Shown one piece after another: positions 1-5,482 of a DNA stretch of 5,482 nt. The stretch's first letter is position 1, and each line of letters begins with the position of its first letter. The notes beneath the pieces were generated by a model. The model made no database searches and was not told the origin of the DNA. It saw only the letters and a list, made by a program, of their open reading frames with translations. The DNA is taken from the NCBI GenBank assembly GCA_016463455.1, contig JAEMRG010000145.1, positions 1 to 5,482 on the forward strand. Direction: 5' to 3'. Source of the stretch: Rhodoferax sp. Lineage in GTDB: Bacteria > Pseudomonadota > Gammaproteobacteria > Burkholderiales > Burkholderiaceae_C. Both the position numbers and the translations under genes were made by a program.

Positions 1-52
1 TCAGGTACTAGCGAGTAACTTCGTGGGGGTTCGAGTCCCTTCCTGGGCACCA
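1..52 (+). tRNA. tRNA-Leu(CAG), 3' part (5' end outside window)
   Basis: This is the 3' part of a leucine tRNA reading CUG codons. The window opens in the anticodon loop: T33 is base 1, the anticodon CAG is bases 2-4, and ACTAG (7-11) is the 3' side of the anticodon stem. A long class II variable arm follows (12-24), in which CGAG pairs with TTCG around a TAAC loop. The T arm has stem GGGGG (25-29), loop TTCGAGT (30-36) and 3' side CCCTT (37-41), with two G-U pairs. The acceptor 3' strand is CCTGGGC (42-48), followed by discriminator A49 and an encoded CCA (50-52). The long variable arm, A73 and CAG anticodon identify Leu. The acceptor 5' strand, D arm and 5' anticodon stem lie off the left edge. 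It converges with the transporter gene on the other strand. Confidence 0.95.
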
Positions 53-153
53 TCTGATACTGCAAACCCCCCTGATTTTCATCCTTGGAATGCATAAGCA
101 AGGCAATGTTGTCGCGCTTCGCATACCGGCTAGCAGTGTAGTCCACCCACTTT

Positions 154-1053
154 TCATTTGTCTGTCGCTCCAAGCTGCACCTGCGCGGTAGCGGTTGGCG
201 GCGCAAACGCGGTCAAAGCAATAGCCCCGAGCACCAAGGCGCCGCCCAGGTATACCGCCTGCGGCGGCACTTCGCCATGCACCATCCACACCCACAAAGG
301 GTTGAGCACCGCATCGGCCATAGTGATCAAAACCATATGGCTGGTAGCCACACTGCGCGCGCCGTACATATACAAAACCAAGGGAATCGCCAGTTGAACC
401 AGGCCCATCAAGAGCAGGACAGCCAAACTTTGCCAAGGCGGCACGATGACCAAGCCCAGTGCCATGATGGCGGCAAAAGTAACAAAACCACCCAGTAAAA
501 ATGCCGGCTCCATGTCAAAGGCGCGGTAGCGGCGCAGCGCCACACTTTGGGCTGCAAAACAGGCGGCCACCGCCAAACCGGTAAAAGTGCCGGCCAAACC
601 TTGCACCCGGGCATCGCCCTCCCCTAGCGCAATAACAGCCACACCTCCGAGCGCCAGCAACATCGCGAAATAAAAAATAGGAGGCGTGCGCTCGCCCAGA
701 AAAAAGCGCGCCATCAGTGCGGCAAACAAACCGGATGTTGCGGTGAGGCAAGATACCGCCGCCACACTGGCCAGGTCCAGCGAGACGATGTACAGCGAAG
801 AGCCCAGCGCAAAAAAACCAGCCGAGATGAGTAGGCCGGCGATGGGGCTGCGGCGCAGCAAAGCGACGCTGCCCCGTCCATAGCGCAAGGCAATCCACAA
901 AGCCATGGAAAGGCCCAGGCCCAGCCCGCGAAACGCATTGAAAGACCAAGGGTCGACGTCTGGTAACCAGCGCACAAACACGCCGCTCAGGCTCCAAAAA
1001 AGCGTAGCGCCCGCCACCAACAAAATGCCACGCACAGAGGAGCCGGTATCCAT
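154..1053 (-). CDS. EamA/DMT-family inner-membrane transporter, substrate unknown
   Basis: This 299-residue, very hydrophobic protein belongs to the drug/metabolite transporter superfamily (EamA type), which usually has ten helices built from two five-helix repeats. Hydrophobic segments start near residues 9, 40, 71, 97 and 126 (repeat 1) and near 153, 186, 209, 238 and 267 (repeat 2). The characteristic end-of-helix motif is clear in repeat 1 as FFLGERTPP (117-125) and appears in weaker form in repeat 2 as VHGEVPP (258-264). The length is normal for the family. The start is ATG at 1051-1053. A TTG directly upstream adds one codon, and neither has a convincing Shine-Dalgarno. A mini-ORF with a good ribosome site ends 7 bases upstream, so translation may be coupled. 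The gene lies 108 bases downstream of the homocysteine methyltransferase on the same strand and may share its transcript. EamA proteins export or import many metabolites. A role with methionine, choline or a related compound is only a guess from context. Confidence 0.88.
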   Translation of the reverse strand: MDTGSSVRGILLVAGATLFWSLSGVFVRWLPDVDPWSFNAFRGLGLGLSMALWIALRYGRGSVALLRRSPIAGLLISAGFFALGSSLYIVSLDLASVAAVSCLTATSGLFAALMARFFLGERTPPIFYFAMLLALGGVAVIALGEGDARVQGLAGTFTGLAVAACFAAQSVALRRYRAFDMEPAFLLGGFVTFAAIMALGLVIVPPWQSLAVLLLMGLVQLAIPLVLYMYGARSVATSHMVLITMADAVLNPLWVWMVHGEVPPQAVYLGGALVLGAIALTAFAPPTATAQVQLGATDK

Positions 1054-1060
1054 CAATAAT

Positions 1061-1102
1061 CTAGCGCTGGACGAGACGCACTACGCCAAGGCTGCTACCC
1101 AT
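1061..1102 (-). CDS. possible 13-codon leader mini-ORF ahead of the EamA gene
   Basis: On the - strand, GGAGG (1108-1112) sits five bases before ATG (1100-1102). That ATG opens a 13-codon frame, MGSSLGVVRLVQR, which stops at TAG (1061-1063). The stop is 7 bases before the transporter ATG, which lacks a clear ribosome site. The arrangement suits translational coupling, with ribosomes ending on the mini-ORF restarting at the transporter. The peptide has no run of one amino acid that would suggest attenuation. Chance is a real alternative, as is a relic of a longer start in another frame. Confidence 0.3.
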   Translation of the reverse strand: MGSSLGVVRLVQR

Positions 1103-1161
1103 AGAAGCCTCCATGCACAAACTCCGAAGGACGCCCCTCGAAGGCTTGCGCCCGCACTTGC

Positions 1162-2292
1162 TCATACGCCAGCGCCCTCGCCTGCGCTATCGGCGCCGGC
1201 ATCGCTGCCTGCGCGCCGCGCGCGCGCAGCCCGGCCACGCGACAGGTTAGCACCCGGGGCCGCGCCACCGGCGCGGCTTTGTTCGCCGCCCCATTGGGCA
1301 CGCGCGCCGTTGGACACTTCGCCCAAACGCGCATTGATGTCCTCCAGCGTGGGTGCGGGGCCGGGCGTATGCGCTTCTAAGGCTTCGCGCATCGCGCGCA
1401 AATGTTTAGCCGAGGTACCGCAGCAGCCGCCGATGATGCGGGCTCCCGCATCCAGCGCCATGCGTGCATAAAGGGCCATGATCTCGGGCGTGCCGTTGTA
1501 GCAAATGGCACCGTCCACATATTGGGGTACGCCGCAATTGCCTTTGGCGACCAGCACCACCTCCGGCCCCATGGCCTGCGCCAGGTTGTGGATGCAGGCC
1601 ACCACTTCGGAAGCACCCACGCCGCAGTTGGTGCCGCATGCGGCCAAGCGCGGTGACAAGGTTTTTTCGATGGCGGAAAAATCGCTGGGCGAAATACCCA
1701 TCATGGTGCGGCCATTGGTGTCAAAGCTGAGGGTGCAGACAATCGGCAAACCGGCCACGCCCGCACCGGCAACCGCCGCTTCCACTTCCTCGCGCGAGGA
1801 CATGGTTTCAATCCACAACACATCAGCACCACCAGCTTTGAGCGCCAGCGCCTGCTCGGCAAACGCGGCCTTGGCCTCGTCAAAGGTCAAGGGGCCTATG
1901 GGCTCCATGATTTCGCCGGTAGGGCCCATGCTGCCGGCTACCGCAACCGTGCGGCCACTGGCATCGGCGACTTGTCGGGCAATCTGCGCGGCCAGGGTGT
2001 TGAGCTCGCCCATGCGGCTTTGGGCATTGTGCAATTTCAGGCGATAGACGGTGCCGCCAAAGCTGTTGGTAAGCAATATATCGGCACCGGCATCGACAAA
2101 ACTTTGATGCAACGCGGCGATACGCTCTGGGTGCTCGGTATTCCACAACTCGGGCGCGTCGCCCGACATCAGGCCCACATCAAATAAATTGCTGCCCGTG
2201 GCGCCATCGGCCAGCAACCAGGGCCGGGTGGCCAGCAAATGGGTAAAACGGTTGTCCGTGGCGGACATTGGGCTCTCAGTCATTCCAGGCAT
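1162..2292 (-). CDS. bmt: homocysteine S-methyltransferase, betaine--homocysteine methyltransferase-like (Bmt family)
   Basis: This zinc-dependent TIM-barrel enzyme transfers a methyl group to homocysteine to give methionine in the cytoplasm. The 376-residue protein has the pfam S-methyl_trans fold over about residues 15-305. It shows the N-terminal DGATGSN motif (29-35), NSFGGT (76-81), and the zinc ligands Cys223 in GTNCG and Cys290-Cys291 in GGCCGT. The start at 2290-2292 was chosen because GGAG lies six bases upstream; a TTG at 2326-2328 and ATGs at 2281 and 2266 are less well placed. The last 70 or so residues are Ala/Gly/Arg-rich and look unstructured, making the protein longer than the roughly 340 residues I expect for relatives. 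An SAH riboswitch precedes it, so expression should rise with SAH. The methyl donor is uncertain. It could be glycine betaine, or a methyl-corrinoid protein if this is the homocysteine part of a split B12-dependent methionine synthase, as reported for some Rhodobacterales. The adjoining betA and RACo genes are compatible with either. Confidence 0.88.
   Translation of the reverse strand: MPGMTESPMSATDNRFTHLLATRPWLLADGATGSNLFDVGLMSGDAPELWNTEHPERIAALHQSFVDAGADILLTNSFGGTVYRLKLHNAQSRMGELNTLAAQIARQVADASGRTVAVAGSMGPTGEIMEPIGPLTFDEAKAAFAEQALALKAGGADVLWIETMSSREEVEAAVAGAGVAGLPIVCTLSFDTNGRTMMGISPSDFSAIEKTLSPRLAACGTNCGVGASEVVACIHNLAQAMGPEVVLVAKGNCGVPQYVDGAICYNGTPEIMALYARMALDAGARIIGGCCGTSAKHLRAMREALEAHTPGPAPTLEDINARLGEVSNGARAQWGGEQSRAGGAAPGANLSRGRAARARRAGSDAGADSAGEGAGV
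1259..1277. repeat. perfect 8-bp inverted repeat inside the methyltransferase tail
   Basis: GCCGCGCC (1259-1266) and GGCGCGGC (1270-1277) are perfect complements separated by only ACC. The stem is all G-C and would be very stable in RNA of either strand. It lies in the codons for the low-complexity C-terminal tail of the homocysteine methyltransferase. On the - strand no T-run follows, so it is not an intrinsic terminator for that gene. On the + strand only TTT follows, and no + strand gene would use it. It may reflect nothing more than the high GC of a relaxed coding tail. Confidence 0.6.
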
Positions 2293-2298
2293 GGCGCG

Positions 2299-2302
2299 CT
2301 CC
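2299..2302 (-). promoter_or_regulatory. ribosome binding site of the homocysteine methyltransferase
   Basis: GGAG on the - strand lies six bases before the ATG at 2290-2292. None of the other in-frame starts has so good a match at so good a distance, so this site decides the start. It is 45 bases past the terminator hairpin and outside it, which suggests that control in this leader acts on transcription and not by hiding the ribosome site. Confidence 0.6.
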
Positions 2303-2346
2303 ACAAGATTCACAGAGGTACCACGCAAACTACAGAGGGAGATATC

Positions 2347-2378
2347 AAAAGCTCACCGCACTGGCTGCGTGGGTGAGC
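2347..2378 (-). terminator. intrinsic terminator, expression platform of the SAH riboswitch
   Basis: Read on the - strand, GCTCACC (2378-2372) pairs with GGTGAGC (2357-2351). The stem can extend by CAC/GTG past a single bulged C, leaving a seven-base loop, and is followed at once by TTTT (2350-2347). The U-tract is short (TTTTGAT), so termination may be partial. The 5' arm shares GCTC with the aptamer pseudoknot strand CGCTC (2379-2375), so the two structures exclude each other. Ligand binding should keep the terminator open and let transcription reach the methyltransferase. It also lies between betA and this gene and would stop read-through from betA when SAH is low. Confidence 0.8.
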
Positions 2379-2455
2379 GCCGTTAACAGCAAGCGGCGAG
2401 GCACCGCTTCTTCCGAGCCTCGTTCATGGTGATGAACTGCAACGCTCCTCGGAAG
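2373..2455 (-). promoter_or_regulatory. S-adenosylhomocysteine (SAH) riboswitch aptamer
   Basis: The aptamer senses SAH and is known as an ON switch for genes of SAH recycling (ahcY, metH) in beta- and gammaproteobacteria. Every expected part is present on the - strand. P1 is CTTCCGAG (2455-2448) with CTCGGAAG (2417-2410), eight perfect pairs. The conserved core GAGGAGCGTTGCA runs over 2450-2438. P2 is GTTCAT/ATGAAC (2437-2422) with a CACC loop, followed by GAGGCTCGG. An optional hairpin, AAGCGG/CCGCTT (2409-2391), has a seven-base loop. The conserved 3' element AACGGCGCTCAC spans 2384-2373. Its CGCTC (2379-2375) forms the pseudoknot with GAGCG (2447-2443). The core and 3' element match the R. 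solanacearum metH SAH aptamer as I remember it, while P1 and P2 differ with compensating pairs. It precedes the homocysteine methyltransferase and overlaps an intrinsic terminator. A SAM or cobalamin riboswitch does not fit these motifs. Confidence 0.93.
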
Positions 2456-2460
2456 CCGAA

Positions 2461-2466
2461 ATTTTA
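2461..2466 (-). promoter_or_regulatory. candidate -10 box for the riboswitch/methyltransferase transcript
   Basis: TAAAAT on the - strand differs from the consensus TATAAT at one base. It ends six bases before the first base of riboswitch stem P1 (2455), so a start near 2454-2455 would put P1 at the very 5' end of the RNA, a common arrangement for riboswitches. No good -35 hexamer is visible 16-18 bases upstream. If used, the promoter is weak or needs an activator. It lies 31 bases after the betA stop codon. Confidence 0.4.
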
Positions 2467-2497
2467 ACCGAGCCACCGTTGGCATCCGCAGGCACGC

Positions 2498-4168
2498 TCA
2501 GCGTTGCTGCGTTTCCCAATTTGGATGCACAAAAAATGGCGCGGACGCGGGCGCAAGCGGCGTGTGACCGCGAATCAAATCCGCGATTTTTTCGGCCAGC
2601 ATGATGGTGGGGGCGTTCAGATTGCCGCTGACAATCAAAGGCATCAAGGAGGCATCGACCACGCGCAATCCGCTCAGGCCGTGTACGCGTCCCTGCGGGT
2701 CGGTCACCGCCATGGCATCGGTGCCCATGCGACAGGAGCCTGAGGGGTGGTAGGCAGTCTCGGCGTTGTTACGGATATGCTCGTCAATTTCATCGTCACT
2801 TTGCACCTGCGCGCCGGGCGAAATCTCTTCGCCCCGGAAATCTTCCATGGCAGTCTGGTCAAATATTTCGCGGGTAAGGCGCACACCGGCGCGCATTTCT
2901 TTGCGGTCCTGCTCGGTGCCCATGTAGTTAAACAAAATGCGCGGCGGCTGCAAAGGGTCTGCGCTGGCGATCCGCACCCAGCCCCGGCTGGTCGGGCGCA
3001 TCGGGCCGATATGCGCTTGAAAGCCATGGCCTTGTACCGGCGAGGTGCCGTCATAGCGGATAGCCATGGGCACAAAATGGTATTGCAAATCGGGATGCTT
3101 CACCCCCGCATCGCTGCGGATAAAGCCGCCGGACTCCATATGGTTGGTGGCGCCCAGGCCGCTGCGCTTGAGCACCCACTCCACGCCGATGCGCAACTTG
3201 GCCAGCGGGCCCATGGCCGAGTACAGCGTGACGGGCTGCGTGCAGCGCACCTGTACATAGGTTTCCATATGGTCTTGCAGGTTTTCGCCCACACCGCGCA
3301 GGCCCAGCAGCACAGGCACCCCCAGGGGCTCAAGCAAACCCGGATGCCCAATGCCCGAGAGTTGCAAAAGCTGGGGGGAGTTGATGGCACCGCCACACAA
3401 AATCACTTCGCAGCGCGCGCGCAGTTCCTGCACCTGGCCGTCCTGCAAGGCTTGCACGCCGACCGCACGCAGCGCTTCTGCCGGGCCTTCGAACAGCACT
3501 TTGGTGACCAATGTATGCTTTTGTAAAACCAAATTTTTGCGCTTCAGGGCTGGGCGCAAATAGGCCATGGCGGTACTCCAGCGTCGGCCTTTGTGCGTGG
3601 TCATGTCCATGGGGCCCAGGCCTTCCTGCTGGTAGCCGTTCATGTCTTTGGTCACCGGATAGCCCGCTTGCTTGCCTGCTTCGATAAAGGCGCGGTACAG
3701 CGGGTTGCGCATGGCGGCGGTACTGACTTTGAGCGGGCCGCTATCCCCCCGGTAGTTATCGCCGCCGACCGCGCGCGCTTCGGCTTTTTTGAAGTAAGGA
3801 AGGCAATGCGCATACGACCAGTCCTGCATGCCGCTTTGCAAAGCCCAGCCCTCGTAATCCAAAGCGTGGCCGCGCACATACACCATGCCGTTGATGGACG
3901 AGGAACCACCCAAGGTCTTGCCACGCGGGCAGTGAATGCGCCGCCCATTCATAAAGGGCTCAGGCTCGGACTGGTACTGCCAGCTGTAGCGAGGATTAGC
4001 CATGGGGTAGGCCAGCGCAGAGGGCATATGGATAAAGATGCTGTGGTCATTGCCACCGGCTTCGATCAGGAGCACCCGCACTTGGGCATCCTCGCTTAGG
4101 CGGTTGGCCAGCACACAGCCCGCCGAACCGGCACCCACAATGATGTAATCAAACTCGGGCGAAGCCAT
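2498..4168 (-). CDS. betA: choline dehydrogenase (GMC oxidoreductase family)
   Basis: This FAD enzyme oxidises choline to betaine aldehyde, and often on to glycine betaine, passing electrons to the membrane respiratory chain. The 556 residues match the length I recall for E. coli BetA. The N-terminal FAD Rossmann motif GAGSAG is at 12-17, with Glu36 at the end of the second strand (LLIEAGG). GMC signature 1 spans 83-106 (GKTLGGSSSINGMV and following), and signature 2 is GGAINSPQLLQLSGIG (259-274). The catalytic pair is His474 in AYHPSGSCRMG and Asn518 in NLNAPTIM. The His that binds FAD covalently in choline oxidase is replaced (GGSSSIN), so FAD should be non-covalent. The start ATG follows a purine-rich but weak ribosome site. 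The gene lies 73 bases after the RACo-type gene and is probably co-transcribed with it. No betB, betI or choline transporter gene is in the window. Another GMC alcohol dehydrogenase is possible but less likely. Confidence 0.9.
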   Translation of the reverse strand: MASPEFDYIIVGAGSAGCVLANRLSEDAQVRVLLIEAGGNDHSIFIHMPSALAYPMANPRYSWQYQSEPEPFMNGRRIHCPRGKTLGGSSSINGMVYVRGHALDYEGWALQSGMQDWSYAHCLPYFKKAEARAVGGDNYRGDSGPLKVSTAAMRNPLYRAFIEAGKQAGYPVTKDMNGYQQEGLGPMDMTTHKGRRWSTAMAYLRPALKRKNLVLQKHTLVTKVLFEGPAEALRAVGVQALQDGQVQELRARCEVILCGGAINSPQLLQLSGIGHPGLLEPLGVPVLLGLRGVGENLQDHMETYVQVRCTQPVTLYSAMGPLAKLRIGVEWVLKRSGLGATNHMESGGFIRSDAGVKHPDLQYHFVPMAIRYDGTSPVQGHGFQAHIGPMRPTSRGWVRIASADPLQPPRILFNYMGTEQDRKEMRAGVRLTREIFDQTAMEDFRGEEISPGAQVQSDDEIDEHIRNNAETAYHPSGSCRMGTDAMAVTDPQGRVHGLSGLRVVDASLMPLIVSGNLNAPTIMLAEKIADLIRGHTPLAPASAPFFVHPNWETQQR

Positions 4169-4222
4169 GTGTTTTCTTTCTTATCCCAAGAGCTCGCAGC
4201 AACGCAAGGGCCACCCTAGGCA

Positions 4223-4238
4223 CATGCATGCGTGCATG
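4223..4238. repeat. short inverted repeat after the RACo-type gene
   Basis: CATGCA (4223-4228) and TGCATG (4233-4238) flank a TGCG loop, four bases beyond the RACo stop codon and 55 bases before betA. No T-run follows on the - strand, so it does not look like an intrinsic terminator. It could slow RNA decay between the two genes, or be chance. Confidence 0.3.
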
Positions 4239-4241
4239 GCC

Positions 4242-5482
4242 TCATGCCCTGCGCGCACCGCGACGGCTACGGGCATTTTGCTCGGTAACCACGGCCAAGC
4301 GTTCGGGCAGGGTCACCACATCCTGCAAGCGCTCAAACGGATCGTTTAAGTGCGGAATCGCCATGGCCTCGACAAAAAATTCTTGAAAGCGCGGCTCCAC
4401 CGCAGTTTCAATTTTTTCCACACGGCGCACCAGGTCTTCAATCACTTTGCGCGAACCCTTGTCCAGCAAGGCAATGCGTGCGCCGGTACCGGCGGCATTG
4501 CCCGCCGAGCTAACTTGCGAGAGCACGCAGTCGGGAATCATGCCCAGCACCATGGCGTATTTCACGTCGATATGGCTGCCGAAGGCACCAGCCAAACGAA
4601 TGCGGTCCACTTTGTCCACACCCATGCGTTCCATCAAGAGGCGCACACCGGCATACAAAGCAGCCTTACCCAGTTGAATGGCGCGCACATCGTTTTGCAC
4701 GATGCGCAAGGCCGGCTTTTCCGCAGTCGCTGCTACCAGTTCGTAGCAAAAGGTGCGGCCATCGGCCTGGACACGCGGCGTACGCGCGGCCAGGTTGCCG
4801 TCGATGGTGCCTTCGTGGCGGATGATGCCTGCCAAATACATTTCGGCCAGCGCTTCGATGATGCCCGAGCCACAGACGCCGGTGACGCCACTGTCGGCCA
4901 CCGCAGCGGCAAAGCCCGCCTCGTCGGACCACAAGTCGCAGCCAATCACTTTGTAGCGCGGCTCTAGGGTAGCCGGGTCAATGCGCACGCGCTCTATGGC
5001 GCCCGGCGCAGCACGCTGGCCGCAGCTAATTTGCGCGCCTTCAAAAGCCGGCCCCGTCGGGCTGGAGCAGGCCAGCATGCGCTGGTTATTGCCCAGCACA
5101 ATTTCGGCATTGGTACCCACATCGACCAGCAAGGTGACCGGTGAATCCAAATCGGGCCGCTCGGCCAGAATCACGCCGGCCGTGTCGGCACCGACATGGC
5201 CGGCGATGCAAGGCAGCACATAGATGCGTGCATTGCGGTGCACCGCAAAATCGATTTCCGAGGCCCACAAAGTAATCGAGCGGTCGGTTGCCAACGCAAA
5301 GGGCGCACCGCCCAGCTCCACCGGGTTGATGCCCAGCAGCAGGTGGTGCATGATGGGATTGCCAACAAAAGTGGCTTCCAAAATATCGGTGGGCAAGGCG
5401 CCGACGCGCTGCGTCACTTCCAACGCTAGGGTGTTCAGCGCCTGGCGCACCGCGGCGGTCATCTCCACTTCGCCACCCGGGT
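4242..5482 (-). CDS. RACo-type corrinoid protein reductive activator (ASKHA/DUF4445 domain), N-terminus outside window
   Basis: RACo/RamA proteins use ATP and electrons to return an inactivated Co(II) corrinoid protein to the active Co(I) state for methyl transfer. The frame is open to the right edge, and about 413 codons are visible. A GTG at 5466-5468 is internal, not the start. Family motifs in order are GNPIMHHLLLGINP (about 5363-5320), the ATPase phosphate motif VDVGTNAEIVLG (about 5126-5090), PTGPAFEGAQISCGQRAAPGAIE (about 5057-4990), GVCGSGIIEALAEM (about 4877-4840), LAGAFGSHID (about 4595-4565), GNAAGTGARIALL (about 4500-4460) and FQEFFVEAMAIPH (about 4388-4350). The end is a basic tail, SRRGARRA. 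This is the C-terminal ASKHA part. Family members usually add an N-terminal [2Fe-2S] ferredoxin domain and a linker, to about 650-700 residues, and that part lies off the edge. Its presence beside betA and a homocysteine methyltransferase implies a corrinoid methyltransferase system nearby. The exact partner cannot be told from the window. Confidence 0.88.
   Translation of the reverse strand, partial: PGGEVEMTAAVRQALNTLALEVTQRVGALPTDILEATFVGNPIMHHLLLGINPVELGGAPFALATDRSITLWASEIDFAVHRNARIYVLPCIAGHVGADTAGVILAERPDLDSPVTLLVDVGTNAEIVLGNNQRMLACSSPTGPAFEGAQISCGQRAAPGAIERVRIDPATLEPRYKVIGCDLWSDEAGFAAAVADSGVTGVCGSGIIEALAEMYLAGIIRHEGTIDGNLAARTPRVQADGRTFCYELVAATAEKPALRIVQNDVRAIQLGKAALYAGVRLLMERMGVDKVDRIRLAGAFGSHIDVKYAMVLGMIPDCVLSQVSSAGNAAGTGARIALLDKGSRKVIEDLVRRVEKIETAVEPRFQEFFVEAMAIPHLNDPFERLQDVVTLPERLAVVTEQNARSRRGARRA

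Noticed and set aside
25..52. The tRNA-Leu 3' end as an attachment site of an integrated element
   Set aside because: tRNA 3' ends are common integration sites, but no integrase gene and no second copy of this sequence is seen in the window, and the neighbouring genes look like ordinary chromosome.
83..103. Possible terminator between tRNA-Leu and the transporter (CCTTG/CAAGG)
   Set aside because: The stem has only five pairs, the loop is eleven bases, and no T-run follows on either strand.
8..436. A 142-codon open frame on the - strand across the tRNA and transporter end
   Set aside because: Its end (GRDSNPHEVTR) is the well-known false protein obtained by reading a tRNA-Leu gene in antisense, and the rest overlaps the transporter in another frame.
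2472..2483. GCCA/TGGC hairpin just after betA as a betA terminator
   Set aside because: It has only four pairs and no proper U-tract; the stronger hairpin at 2347-2378 explains termination better.
2293..2497. SAM or cobalamin riboswitch in the methyltransferase leader
   Set aside because: These were considered because the gene makes methionine and a B12 activator is nearby. The conserved core, P1/P2 arrangement and pseudoknot match the SAH aptamer, and I see no cobalamin-type B12 box.
2747..3526. A 259-codon open frame on the + strand inside betA
   Set aside because: It is a shadow frame of a high-GC gene: His/Ala/Gln-rich composition, no family resemblance, and full overlap with a convincing betA.
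4169..4200. A betA-specific promoter with GATAAG as -10 box
   Set aside because: It lies too close to the ATG, is a poor match and has no -35 partner; co-transcription with the upstream gene is simpler.
4350..4967. A 205-codon open frame on the + strand inside the RACo-type gene
   Set aside because: It is antisense to well-conserved RACo motifs, and its composition (rich in His, Ala, Arg) is typical of antisense frames in GC-rich DNA.

Overview
The window (about 60% GC by eye) looks like chromosomal DNA of a betaproteobacterium, probably Burkholderiales (Comamonadaceae-like). Three things suggest this: the tRNA-Leu(CAG) fragment at the left edge, the protein families present, and an S-adenosylhomocysteine (SAH) riboswitch close in sequence to the one remembered from Ralstonia solanacearum metH. 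No lower rank can be fixed from the sequence alone. No transposase, phage gene, CRISPR array or other sign of a mobile region was seen.

Layout from left to right: bases 1-52 are the 3' two-thirds of a tRNA-Leu on the + strand. Bases 53-153 hold no recognisable feature. All protein genes lie on the - strand, so transcription runs right to left. At the right edge is an incomplete RACo-type protein (4242-5482), an ATP-dependent reactivator of corrinoid (vitamin B12) proteins. After 73 bases comes a complete choline dehydrogenase, betA (2498-4168). The 205-base gap after betA is a regulatory leader: a candidate -10 box, an SAH riboswitch aptamer with pseudoknot, an overlapping intrinsic terminator and a ribosome binding site. 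It controls a zinc-type homocysteine S-methyltransferase of the betaine--homocysteine methyltransferase-like group (1162-2292). Last is a ten-helix EamA/DMT-family transporter (154-1053), preceded by a 13-codon mini-ORF with a better Shine-Dalgarno than the transporter itself.

The genes fit one theme, methyl-group supply. BetA oxidises choline towards glycine betaine, a methyl donor. The homocysteine methyltransferase makes methionine, and its leader should switch it on when SAH, the by-product of SAM-dependent methylation, builds up. The RACo protein implies a corrinoid methyl carrier in the same process. Either betaine methyl groups pass through a corrinoid protein to homocysteine, or the methyltransferase is the homocysteine-binding part of a split B12-dependent methionine synthase. 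Genes beyond the right edge would decide. The most interesting element is the SAH riboswitch placed in front of this methyltransferase.
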